Source of the DNA: Arion vulgaris
Taxonomy: Eukaryota; Mollusca; Gastropoda; Stylommatophora; Arionidae
NCBI GenBank assembly: GCA_020796225.1
Contig: CM036753.1
Span: 67,648,365-67,712,364, forward strand
Direction of reading: 5' to 3'
Length of the DNA: 64,000 bases
Positions 13,260 through 23,461 of this stretch are shown piece by piece; position 1 is the first letter of the stretch; each line of letters starts with the position of its first letter. The notes beneath the pieces were generated by a model. That model did no database searches. It saw only the letters and a program-made list of their open reading frames with translations, and was not told the DNA's origin. The position numbers were made by a program, and so were the translations under genes.

Positions 13260-13530
13260 ATATGATTGTTGTTATATTTGATTATTATGATGATGATTAT
13301 GATGATGTTGATGATGATGATGTTGATGATGATGTTGATGATGATTATGATGATGATGATGATGTTGATGATGATTATGATGATGATGATTTTGATGATG
13401 TTGATGATGATGATGATGATGATGATGTTGATGATGATGATGTGGATGATGATGATGTTGATGATGATGATGATGATGATGATGATGTGGATGATGATGA
13501 TGTGGATGATGATGATGTTGATGATGATGT

Positions 13531-13562
<32 letters not shown>

Positions 13563-13665
13563 TGATTATGATGTATGTTGATGATGATGATGTGTTGATG
13601 ATGATGATGTTGATATGATGATGTTGATTATGATAATGATGATGATTATGCATGATGTTATTGTG
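13260..13665. repeat. (GAT)n-rich microsatellite
   Basis: Imperfect GATGAT... tract with gtt and gtg interruptions (poly-Asp, poly-Met or poly-Ser depending on frame). It continues in degenerate form to about 14003, with a purer island at 13968-14003. Triplet periodicity alone keeps the frames open. Confidence 0.95.
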
Positions 13666-14043
13666 ATGTTATTCTTTTGAGACGCTCACAGACGACCATG
13701 ATGTTAATAAATGATTGTGGTTTGAGGTTTTGTATGATGATTGAGCTGAGAGATCGATGATGATGTTGATGATGAGTTGATGATGCTATGTGAGAGCGTT
13801 ATGTCATGATTATGCGACTTTTGATGTTGATTAGGTGATGTTTGATGATGATCTGATTTAGTCGCCTATTTATGATATGTATTGATATGATGATGTTATA
13901 GTTTTTATGTTGTTGTCATATAATATGTGATATGATGATGTGAGATATGTCATGAGATCAGTATCATGATGATGTTGATGATGATGATGTTGATGATGAT
14001 GATGCAAAATAGCCATTATACTAGTCCGCTTTATCTTTTCTTC

Positions 14044-14290
14044 TCTCTTCTTCTTCTTCGAACGCTCCACAACGACCACTTGTTAAATAAACCACTCTTT
14101 GGGGTTTGTATGTGATCTGAGCCTAAGATCGATTGCACGTTGTGATAGTTATGCGCCTACAAGTAGGCCAGCTCATCCGATTTCTGCGCCCCTTTTTTAT
14201 TTACTAGGGTAGCTTCCTAGGCTCCTACTTCAGTCGCCTCTTACGACATGCCTTGTAGGTTGCTGTGTTACTTTTCGTTGCTCCCTCCGT
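14044..14290 (-). repeat. Dispersed SINE-like repeat, family B
   Basis: Starts cttcttcttcgaacgctcca and carries gtaggccagctcatccg and cctcttacgacatgcc, close to the 5431-5704 copy. The GC-rich head (acgggcg end) is missing or replaced. Confidence 0.7.
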
Positions 14291-14448
14291 CAACACATAG
14301 ACAGCATGAGCTTTGAAATGTCATGAGTCAGTATCATGCATATGCTCAGAAGGACGAAGGGGTTTAGAAGAATCATGATAAAGGATAATAATCTAATAAG
14401 GAAAGCAAGAAGTACTGCAACAGTTGGTGTGTTTAAAGCATATGAAAA

Positions 14449-14510
14449 TGAAAATCGTGGCATATCCTAAAGGACGTAGCCATCAACCACAGTAAACTAG
14501 TCGTTGATTT
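14449..14510 (-). repeat. SINE J 3'-end fragment
   Basis: Reverse complement of ggatatgccacgattttcat plus flanking ggctacgtcct. The same 3' segment occurs at 18622-18672 and 58145-58207 in plus orientation. Only about 60 bp are retained. Confidence 0.5.
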
Positions 14511-14714
14511 TCTAGGCACTCACTTATAGTTCAAGAGTTTAAGCATTGGGTATTCTGAAGGTGAGGTCTATTTTTACCTTTAAAGCATATATCCATGCTA
14601 ATTCGTTAACTATAATGATGCTTTTATAGTCCTATATGGCTCAGTACTAATCCAGCAGAGTGGTTGTTTAGAGCTACACCATAGATGAGTTAGTAATGTC
14701 AAGTAAAATATATT

Positions 14715-14775
14715 TATTGGTTTTTGGTTTTCTGAACTGATGTCATAGCATTCAGGACAGACCAATAGCTGCTAA
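14715..14775 (-). repeat. Heavily truncated 3' stub of the RNase H LINE
   Basis: The reverse complement resembles the last 60 or so bases of the 10.4-12.8 kb LINE (gacgtcat, the tctgcc block and a degenerate ccaataaa tail). A dead-on-arrival copy. Confidence 0.5.
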
Positions 14776-14865
14776 ATTGTCACCGCATGTGCTGCATGCT
14801 AATAGTTCCCTTTGCTCACTTGTTAAACATGGTCGTCATTTTACCTTACAGGTGATTAATCCCAC

Positions 14866-14950
14866 TTGTGAGTGGAGAGTCTGGGTTAATGGATTAGTGC
14901 GCGGGCTCCTATGCGGGAGACCCAGGTTTAACTCTTATAATACGAAACGC
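14866..14950 (+). repeat. tRNA-like SINE head
   Basis: Contains gggttaatggattagtgcgc (A-box-like) and, about 35 bp on, acccaggtttaactc (B-box-like). No complete cloverleaf with paired acceptor ends is present, so it is a diverged SINE rather than a tRNA gene. Confidence 0.4.
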
Positions 14951-15261
14951 CATCTGACAGACCATGTAGTTAGTTCCCATTTTACGAAAAGCCACTTCAC
15001 GGACCACATGGTTCTAACCAGTTGTTAATATATCGTGGAGGACTAATGCTTTAAGTGTATTTTTAAAATTCAAATACAACAAGTGGGTGTTTGTAATAGA
15101 TCTTTGAATTGTCACATTTTGGTGTATGCAGTCTTTTCTCTGCTATTGAATGTAAGAAAGTTATAACAAATTTTGTAAGGACATCTTCGCCTTAATATTT
15201 GTTCCTCAAAAACAGTGAGTAGAAAGGCGATTTTAGTACGCTTATTGTAAGAGTTAATCCC

Positions 15262-15425
15262 TGGAAAGGCGAATGGTCCCAGGACGCAGAGGCAGTCCAA
15301 GAAGAAGATGGCTACAAGATATTAAACAAACCATGAATATGACCATCGGCGAAGTGGATGAGCTAGCTAGAGACAGAGTGAATTTCAGATGCGCTGCAAA
15401 GAGAACAACGTCCTGTAAATGACAC
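15262..15425 (+). pseudogene. LINE 3'-end fragment
   Basis: The plus strand reads VPGRRGSPRRRW, then LQDIKQTMNMTIGEVDELAR and RVNFRCAAKRTTS, a LINE C-terminus. The same end (SLQDIKETINMTTDEVGELT) closes the LINE at 22600-23320. No RT remains here. Confidence 0.7.
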
Positions 15426-15737
15426 GCATCTTGATGAAGGCCAAGGAGTTTTTTTTCAGGACATAAAGAAAAATTCTAACCTGAACAGTTTGGCGATTAC
15501 TGCACTAGGCAAACGGTCATTAAATTACACAGACACATGTCCACCTCTCTGTCCTACACCATCCTAACAAGCGATAGTTATCCCACTTGTACAAATCTAG
15601 ATTCCAAACTGCTAAAAATTCTGTACAGATTCGTCATCATTTACTTTACCGACACCTAGCCGGTCGTTGCTAAGCAACCGAAGTGCGTCCTTCTTATTTA
15701 TATTAACTCTCAATACAAACACACGGAAATCACATTT

Positions 15738-16364
15738 TTATGCTGTCTGTTTTATAATATCATTTGGTTGCATAGGACAATCTGTTTCATACTTTAATTT
15801 GGTTGCATAGGACAATCTGTTTTATAATATCATTTGGTTGCATAGGACAATCTGTTTTATAATTTAATTTGGTTGCATAGGACAATCTGTTTTATAATTT
15901 AATTTGGTTGCATAGGACAATCTGTTTTATAATTTAATTTGGTTGCATAGGACAATCTGTTTTATAATATCATTTGGTTGTATAGTACAATCTGTTTTAT
16001 AATATCATTTGGTTGCATAGGACAATCTGTTTTATAATATCATTTGTTGCATAGGACAATCTGTTTTATAATATCATTTGGTTGCATAGGACAATCTGTT
16101 TTATAATATCATTTGGTTGCATAGGACAATCTGTTTTATAATATCATTTGTGCTTGCAACTGTTATAATACATTTGTAGACAATCTGTTTTATAATATCA
16201 TTTGTTGCATAGGACAATCTGTTTTATAATATCATTTGGTTGCATAGGACAATCTGTTTTATAATATCATTTGGTTGCATAGGACAATCTGTTTTATAAT
16301 ATCATTTGGTTGCATAGGACAATCTGTTTTATAATATCATTTGGTTGCATAGGACAATCTGTTA
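15738..16364. repeat. 35-bp minisatellite array, about 18 copies
   Basis: The unit is about ttataatatcatttggttgc plus ataggacaatctgtt. Some early units carry aatttaattt in place of aatatcattt, and one segment near 16150-16180 is scrambled. Confidence 0.95.
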
Positions 16365-16689
16365 AAGTATTCTTACGTTAAGAACCAAAAGCACAATTTC
16401 AAATATTAAAATGTGCAGAGATATTAATTGTCTATACTGATTGTCAAATATGTTAGGTTGTCAAATACTGATGTATGCATATTTTATGTGAGAGGTTGTC
16501 AAATATTGATGTATGCATATTTTTAAAGCATCGCAAATTATTTGTTTTCAAAATATCATTTGTACCAACAATTATTTTCCAATTTTGTTGCAGCATAATT
16601 GGACAACCAATTCGTCTTTACTTAATTTTCCATTATCACAATTACAGTAGCATCACAATTGAATGTAGTCAGCAAGAAATAACAACATC

Positions 16690-17160
16690 TAAACCGGATC
16701 TGTGCTAGGATAGTAGTACTATTATACAGTAGTGAATGCTGGGAAATGACTCAACACCTAATACACAAGTCGGAGACTTTTCAGAATAAATGTTTCAGAA
16801 GAATCCTGCAATTTTTCTGGCCAAATACCATAACAAATGAGGAGCTCTTGGAACGAACAGACTGTGCATCCTTGGAGACCATTATTAAGAGACGAAGATG
16901 GAGGTGGTTTGGACATGTATGTCGTAGCCAGTGGGGGCATTGACTAGGACAGCTCTCAGATGGACAGCGGATGGGAAGAGAAGGCCTGGATGTCCAAATG
17001 AAACATAGAGAAGAACGGTGGAGACAGAGTTGACAGAGTGTGGTATGACATGGGAGATGGTTGGTAGAAAGGCAGCAGAACGACAACAGTGGATGTCTCT
17101 TGTGGAAGCCTTCTGTTTAAGACAGGACACGAAGAGAATATAGATATAGAAACATGATCT
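16690..17160 (+). pseudogene. LINE 3' region (family C), ORF2 C-terminus
   Basis: The plus strand reads KSETFQNKCFRRILQFFWPN, then TNEELLERT and RRRWRWFGHV, and out of frame the matches to a Cys-poor end (ECGMTWEMV-like, then SLVEAFCLRQDTKRI-like). The blocks are in the order expected for an RTE/CR1-group ORF2 tail. At least one frameshift or stop follows 16943. Minus-strand relatives: 28380-28600, 28880-29330 and 29820-30260. Confidence 0.75.
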
Positions 17161-17164
17161 AATT

Positions 17165-17944
17165 AGACTATATTAGTATGAGTTGCAACAGGATGAGCTG
17201 ATGTCGTTTATAGAGGTTTCCAACCCTTCGTCCTTAGGTCCTAGTTAGGCTGGAAGACAGAAACAAATATTAAACCAACTTAGAGCTATTGCCGTTAGTT
17301 ATCACAAGCTGACGGAGATACTGATGAAGACATCAGAGCATTTATTGGTTAATCGGTTCAATGTGAAATGATAAAGATATATCGACCAAATTAAACGTAT
17401 AATCTGACACTATTATCGACATTACTGCATTACAAAAGCATGATTTCTAAAAGAGCCCAATTGATCTCCAAGTTATTTGATACGTTTCTTATTTAGCAAT
17501 CTTATCCGTTGCAAATTTCCCAACCAATTTCCACTTTATCTTTTGACGTCTCCCTGTAATCAGTAAAACTAATGTATAACTGAATGTGTCCATGTTCGTT
17601 TGATCTGTGCTGGATAAAACTGAATGCAAACGTGATGATTACTTCATTGCACAGTTATTTGATCTATTTTCCTCGATCAAGTTCAGCAATATATGGTATC
17701 AAAGAAACCTGTTAGGTTTCACTGCACATTATCTATTTCCATATACATTATTGCATTTACTGAAATGTCATTTGACGTGCACAATTTCAGAATATAATGA
17801 TCATTTTAGAAAATATACTTAACACAAACAACACAAACAAGGATTGTTTGTCTGTGTAGTAAAATAGAAAAAGACAATTGAATTATTTTGAACATTAGAA
17901 ATACACTTAGAAATGCATTAGAATGCCCAATTATGGAATAAGGC
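17165..17944. other. AT-rich spacer, mostly unrecognised
   Basis: About 17190-17240 resembles a scrap of the RNase H LINE (compare 12405-12450: tgtcgtctatagaagtttct). The rest shows no motifs, repeats or splice-competent frames. Confidence 0.4.
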
Positions 17945-18056
17945 ATTCCTTTGAAAAGAACAGGAAGATCACAGAGAAGTAGGATTCAGGAAGTAACTAG
18001 TGATTTTAACATGGCGGCTGCAGATGCGAGACATCTGGCCTAAGAATGCTGATGAT
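17945..18056 (+). pseudogene. LINE 3'-end scrap
   Basis: Reads GIPLKRTGRSQRSRIQEVT then NMAAADARHLA, a LINE C-terminal pattern (polybasic block, then a short amphipathic end). It abuts an oppositely oriented LINE tail at 18057. Confidence 0.45.
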
Positions 18057-18260
18057 TCTTCTTCTTCCTCTTTTGTCGTCCCACTGCTACCGGGTTTTTG
18101 TCCAGTGTCGTGGTTTTATGTTTCTGTCTTGCGTTGTTCTGGTGGTGTGAGTGATTGTTATGTTACTATTTGACAGGATTGTGCTATACCATCTAACCAT
18201 CTTTTTCGTGGACTTCCTCTCGCCTTCTTTCCTGATGTTCTGTTGCTAACGATTACGGTT
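18057..18260 (-). pseudogene. LINE 3' tail (family G), minus strand
   Basis: The reverse complement matches the GRPRKRWLDGI-type tail at 20091-20280, including gaaaaagatggttagatgg and the ctaccgggt block. Family G is also the sequence interrupted by the L1-like element at 44789-49979. Confidence 0.65.
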
Positions 18261-18621
18261 GGTAAATAAAATGACTATGAAAATACCGATTGAACTTATT
18301 TAGTAACATCATTCAACATATGTGTTAGTGTTGTAGTTCCTGAATGGTTGACATTCTATATACAGAGAGATAACAAAAATTATTTTTGTTTAAAATTTCT
18401 CCCTTGCAATAAGTTTTTAACATATTCAGTATTTTCCATTTTTTATCGTTGTCTGTTTCTTCTTACATAAAAAAATGTTTTAATAACATTAAAAAATGTG
18501 TGCAGTTTACCAAAAAGGAATCATGTAACAAAGTAAACTGCTTACACAGTAAATTTGTCAAACAACAACACGGTCACATATTACATTTACACTCAGTAAT
18601 GTGTATATGACTCGTTGACTG

Positions 18622-18672
18622 TGGGTGATGGCTACGTCCTGTAAAGGATATGCCACGATTTTCATTTTCAAA
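18622..18672 (+). repeat. SINE J 3'-end fragment
   Basis: About 50 bp, gggtgatggctacgtcctgt through ccacgattttcattttc, matching the ends at 58145-58207 and, reversed, 14449-14510. Confidence 0.5.
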
Positions 18673-18781
18673 CTTTATGAACAGTGAATGTGCCGCTCAT
18701 TAAACTGGTCACAAGTTAAACTAGTCGCACATCGAAATTGTCACACAGTTAACTTGAAAAACAGTAAATTGGTCACAAAAT

Positions 18782-19075
18782 AATAATAATAATAAATTCT
18801 CTCATACCGTTATACATTACATAATCTCTCCATACCGCTCTATCCTGTGCAACTGCTCAATCTCCTCCATGAAACTGAGACCAATATTTCTTGCCCCTCT
18901 CAGCAAAATTCGTTTCAGGGTCTCCTTAGGACGTCCTCTCTTTCTTGAACCATTTGCATCCCACTTCAATGCTTTATTTGATATTCTTTGATCATTTCTT
19001 TTCAAGGTGTCCAACATATCTTCATCTTCTCCTTCGAATAACAGTTGTTACTAGTGACATTTCTCTGATTTCATT
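18782..19075 (-). pseudogene. LINE 3' end (family F)
   Basis: The minus strand has a 66-residue open frame (18817-19017) with MLDTLKRNDQRISNKALKWD, then SRKRGRPKETLKRILL and IEQLHRIERYG. This is the typical tail of an RTE/CR1-group ORF2. An (ATT)n-type tract at 18780-18795 lies at the element's 3' end. Relatives at 9509-9840, 37395-37605 and 40010-40185. Confidence 0.75.
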
Positions 19076-19789
19076 GAACTAATTTTTCACATAGTTACAT
19101 AGCAGCTAATGGGACACAGAGTAAACTTGCATGTTCATACGTTACGGTAAGGAATAAGGTAGGTATGGGGGTCTATGTTGTAATCTGTATTCCGTTTTAG
19201 GAGCCCCTGCAATCGCTTTAGAAGAACTACTTCTTGACAACTTCAAGTGGTCTGCGTGAGATTTTCTCCACAAGGTGTTGTTGACAACCACAAATTTAAA
19301 GTATGTCAAAAATTGTTCTAAAAGGGGTCAATTCGATTATTTCATTTTTTTTGTTTAGTGTAAAACAAACAAATTATCAAGACTATGCTCTAATTTAGAC
19401 ACACACGTTCAGACGTCTCAAAATTGATCAAATCAGAAAAAATGGTCACTTTCTTTCACATAAACATGTTTTTTCAGTTACGGATTTCAACTAGAAATGG
19501 TAAACAATATCACCTCTGAACTGAATATCTGTTGTATCTGGGAGTTGATGTTGCAATGCAGAATAGTGTACGTTACTTAAGATAAATATCAACAAAATAC
19601 TCAACTGTAGCCATTGAATGTACTTACAACGAATTAATAACTCAATTTGTGTACATTAGCTAAAGCTTACGTCCTCATTTTGTTCTTACATTTAATATAA
19701 TTCATACATTGAATAGTTAACATTTGCTTGTTAGAAATCTCATGGAGAGAAGTAAACAGATTTTACAAGACTTGATAGACATAATAGTT
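19076..19789. other. AT-rich spacer, nothing recognised
   Basis: No tandem structure, element ends or coding signal seen. Confidence 0.4.
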
Positions 19790-20045
19790 CCGGGAGGTCT
19801 CTGTGTCTAAGCCTTTGTCTTGCGTTTCGAAGGTCGTGGGTTTGAATCCGGACCACGCCGTTCTGTTCAAGAGTGCATTTTTTCCAGAGACTCTAGGATC
19901 GTTGCCAGCGCTACGGAGTCCGTTCTTTGTGCAATACTCTCGGCAGGTGGCGTGCCATTTCTGCAAAGAGGGACCGAGCCATATGGCGTAAAACCAGGTG
20001 CAATGAAGTCAATCCTTCGGCTTTTAACAATTTAATAGTGAGAAA
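19790..20045 (+). repeat. tRNA-derived SINE, family D
   Basis: Best preserved copy. The head gtctctgtgtctaagccttt is followed about 35 bp on by gtgggtttgaatccggacca, a good pol III B box (GGTTTGAATCC). The body contains gatcgttgccagcgctacgg and ggtggcgtgccatttctgc; the end is aggtgcaatgaagtcaatcc. The same layout recurs at 58985-59215 (+), 10122-10352 (-) and 41755-41950 (-). Confidence 0.7.
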
Positions 20046-20090
20046 ATGTGAAAGAAAAGGATCAACCATAACTATAAAGAAAACATAACA

Positions 20091-20958
20091 TAGGAAAGAA
20101 GGCGAGAGGAGGACCACGAAAAAGATGGTTAGATGGCATAGCAGAATCCAGTCAATGAGCAAAAATAACAATCACCCAAGCCACACGAACATCGCAAGAC
20201 AAAAACAGAAAACCACAACACTGAGCAACAACCCGGTAAGAGTGTGACAAAAGAAGAAAGAGATAAAGAAAACAGAGGTAATGGTTATCTCTAAGAAACA
20301 GGAAACACCACAATGCAATATCAAAATAAACAACACAACACTGAAACAAGTTAAAGGATTCAAATATCTGGAAACAATCCTAACATCAGATGGAAGATGT
20401 AAAACAGAAATCAGGAAAGAAGGCGAGAGTAGGACCACGAAAAAGATGGTTAGATGGCATAGCAGAATCCAGTCAACAATCCTGGAAACAATCCTAACAT
20501 CAGATGGAAGATGTAAAACATAACATAGGAAAGAAGGCGAGAGTAGGACCACGAAAAAGATGGTTAGATGGCATAGCAGAATCCAGTCAATGAGAAAAAA
20601 TAACAATCACCCAAGCCACACGAACATCGAAAAGACAAAAACAGAAAACCACAACACTGAGCAACAACCCGGTAAGAGTGTGACAAAAGAAGAAAGAGAT
20701 AAAGAAAACAGAGGTAATGGTTATCTCTAAGAAACAGGAAACACCACAATGCAATATCAAAATAAACAACACAACACTGAAACAAGTTAAATGATTCAAA
20801 TATCTGGAAACAATCCTAACATCAGATGGAAGATGTAAAACAGAAATCAGGAGTAGAATAATTCAAGCAAAAGCAGCTTTTACGAAAATAGAAAGCACAC
20901 TATTCATGAACTCACTATCAATGACACTGTGAAACAGAGTACTCTAGTGCTATATTGA
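20091..20958 (+). pseudogene. Mosaic tandem duplication of LINE tail G plus LINE body H
   Basis: A G-type tail (GRPRKRW-like, 20091-20280) runs into an H-type RT-thumb stretch (INNTTLKQVKGFKYLETILT, 20315-20410). A short G piece (20414-20476) and a short H piece follow, then a second full G+H unit from 20526. The start-to-start distance of the long units is 435 bp with few differences, so the duplication is young relative to the elements. From about 20820 the H body continues (RSRIIQAKAAFTKIEST). Confidence 0.75.
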
Positions 20959-21540
20959 ACCAATACTCATGTATGGTAGCAAATCATAGACAATGCACAA
21001 GAAAGAAATAAGATAGCTGGAAGCCACAGATGCGTGGATTTACAGATGGGTGGTTTTACAGAAGAATGCTTTAAATTGCATTGACAGTGAAGAAAACAAA
21101 TGATGAGGTTTTAAAACACACAAAGAAACCTTATCAAAAGATAAATTAGCTGGTTGAAATCGAACACCCCACCGAAGGATAAGCAACTGTGCTCAAATAG
21201 GTGCTGAAGGTTGGTGCACGTACATTACGTTCTGATGTTTGGCTGTTTATATATCACAAAGAGAATGATTAAAACAGGCCTAGAACGATCGCAGAAGAAG
21301 AAGAAGAAAGATAAATATCATACATTCAAGGTTCTTCGGGCATATAATGCGAAGAGAAGGTTTAGAACATTTCGTGAGAATGGGTAAAATTCAGAAAACA
21401 AATCATGTAAGGAAGAGGGAGAAGATGCTGGGTGGTCTGGCATTGTGGTTCGAGAAAAAAAATAGAAGACAAAACTGATTAACTGCACATGGGATAGCGA
21501 GTTGCGGTTAGACATGATCGTCTACACCCGCATTCATTGT
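20959..21540 (+). pseudogene. LINE H 3' region, interrupted by a B-type insertion
   Basis: Continuation of the H body: degenerate EPILMYGSKS, LEATDAWIYRW and KTNDEVL-like blocks, then after the insertion at 21147-21306 the tail FRAYNAKRRFRTFRENG-like and a stretch matching 43905-44115. It ends near 21540 without a clear poly(A). Stops throughout. Confidence 0.7.
21137..21316 (+). mobile_element. Family B (diverged subfamily) insertion with 10-bp target-site duplication
   Basis: A B-type element (21147-21306: tggttgaaatcg head, tatatcacaaagag block, (AGA)n tail) lies inside LINE H. It is flanked by the direct repeat aaagataaat at 21137-21146 and 21307-21316. The LINE H copy near 43615-43640 lacks the insertion (ttatcaaaagaataagaatc). 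The (AAG)n end next to the duplication supports retrotransposition of a SINE-like element, with plus as sense. Confidence 0.7.
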
Positions 21541-22109
21541 GCTTGATTAATTGGGTTTGAATTTGGTAATACATGTTTGTCTGAGTTTGGTACATATGTT
21601 GTTTCTTTATTGTTCGCATGAGATGAAATAGAATAGCGTGAAACCACGTGAAGAATTAACTTTCCAGTGGTATATTTTACATTTAGCTGACTATTTATTT
21701 TAGACAGGACAACATAAATATTTTAATGTTATTATTGTTCTTCAATACATTCTCTAGCAGCAATGATTATTCTTTCTTCCTGTTGATGATTATTGTTATT
21801 CTTTTCTAATGTTGTTGACCATCATTAGTCTCTAGAACTGGTTTCAATCATCGTTATTCTCCACTCATGTTGTTAGGCAAACATTTTCTCCACCACAGTT
21901 GCTGACTAACACTCCGTATAAAACCCTTGTGAATATCATTGTTCTCCTTTTATATTGTCGAGTATCATTCTTCACCATGCTGCATACAATAAATATTCTT
22001 CCCACTTTCTGTTGACGATCTTTATCATCTGTTTACCGTGCTAGTCATCAATATTCTACGTGTACATTGTGTAACAAGAAAAGTAAACCACTTTCATATA
22101 CGTTGTCAA
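21541..22109. other. AT-rich spacer, nothing recognised
   Basis: T-rich sequence with loosely repeated ttgttgac/attatt motifs at 21720-22060. No unit could be fixed. Confidence 0.4.
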
Positions 22110-22174
22110 GTGACGGCTCGGCATTAAGGGTCAGTGGGGCGGACCCACCAACAAAAATGTTCACGAGCCGTCAC
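22110..22174. mobile_element. Short terminal-inverted-repeat element (possible hAT-type MITE)
   Basis: agtgacggctcg at the left and cgagccgtcact at the right form a perfect 12-bp inverted repeat around about 38 bp of GC-richer DNA. No clear 8-bp target duplication was found, so superfamily is uncertain. Confidence 0.45.
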
Positions 22175-22371
22175 TGATAAATTCTATGAATCCATAATGT
22201 TGTGCAGATCCCTCATATTTAAAATGTGAAAATGAAAACAAAGTGAAATAAAACATAAACTCTTCAAGTTCATCATGAGAGTGATGCAATATTATGAATG
22301 ATTAATTAATTGATAGAACGAGGATCATTGTAGTTCGGCGAATAATCAGTTGTACGCCGATCTGTTTTATT

Positions 22372-22445
22372 ACACGGGAAGAGCTCAGTGGCAGAGCAAG
22401 AGCTCCGTACTTACCTGCGAGGGTTCAAATGTAATTTTGAAGTTG
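22372..22445 (+). repeat. tRNA-like SINE head
   Basis: acgggaagagctcagtggca followed by gagcaagagctcc has a strong A-box look (GCTCAGTGGCAGAGC), and gcgagggttcaaatg about 35 bp later resembles a B box. The acceptor-stem ends do not pair and the sequence continues into non-tRNA DNA. Confidence 0.5.
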
Positions 22446-22599
22446 ATGAAAACGTTTGTAGAATTTTATTTTAATCGTTTAATCCCTTTTACCAGGGCAG
22501 CAACTTTACAGCCTACTTTTATCGATGCTCAACTGTCAAAGGTTGTTTTACATACTCAACATGAACATGTCCGACCTTTTATTGTCCGTCTCCGATAGG

Positions 22600-23320
22600 G
22601 AATCTAGTCTAGATAGAGAGTCGTTGTGGAAACTAGTAAAACACTATGGAGTGACTGCCAAGATTGCAAACTTAATAAAGGAACTATATTAAAGAATGAA
22701 ATGCAGAGTCATTCATGAGGGCCATTTGACGGAAATCTTTGAGATAAGAACGGGGGTGCGACAGGGATGTCTCTTATCACCAATCATGTTCTTGTTGGCC
22801 ATAGATTGGATCATGAAATCAGCAACAACATATAACAGATTGGGAATACAATGGACATTTATGAAGCAACAAGAGGACCTGGATTCTGCAGACGATCTGG
22901 CATTGCTGTCCCACAGTTATGCACCAATTACAGATACAATGAACATTCTAAATAATAAGTCTCATCAACTAAGTTTGAAAGAACACAGGGAAAAGACCAA
23001 GTTCAGGATAATAAATGTAGTAAATGTAAACCAGATTATACTGATGGGAGAAACAGCTCTACAAGATGTATAATCATACACATTCCTTGGTAGCAACATA
23101 GACACAGAAGGAGGAACAAACAAAGATGTCAAGATAAGAATATGGCAAACTACTGATTGTGTGTTGCCAAGAACTTGATGCATATCTCTACAAGATATTA
23201 AAGAAACCATAAATATGACCACCGACGAAGTGGGTGAACTGACAAGAAACAGCGTGAATTTCAGATTCGCTACAAAGAGAGCAACGTCCTATAAAGAATA
23301 CACACCTTGACCATGATGGT
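22600..23320 (+). pseudogene. LINE ORF2 fragment with internal deletion
   Basis: RT core on the plus strand: RESLWKLVKHYGVTAKIANL, then GVRQGCLLSPIMFLLAIDW, then LDSADDLALLS at 22879-22911, where the FADD box reads SADD (22885-22896). The next blocks (GETALQDV, then SYTFLGSNIDTEGGTNKDVK) lead directly into the terminal SLQDIKETINMTTDEVGELT. The thumb and connection region between them is missing. Stops at 22620 and 23073. Same group as the 37.4-38.8 kb element. Confidence 0.8.
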
Positions 23321-23461
23321 ATACCATCAAAACCGTATGATCCTCCATATATTACATTTCCTGTTTCCTTTAGTGTATGACGTCCTTGATCTGTCTTGTT
23401 GTTTATTTATCAAATTATGAATGGGATAACTTCTAACTGGGGATACTATATCCAAAAAATG

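Noticed and set aside
13262..13653. Poly-Asp, poly-Met and poly-Ser frames
   Set aside because: Three readings of the same GAT microsatellite; no flanking coding sequence.
22372..22445. tRNA genes (also at 14866, 50590, 56025, 59308)
   Set aside because: A- and B-box-like motifs are present but no complete cloverleaf with pairing acceptor stem was found; sequence continues as SINE body.
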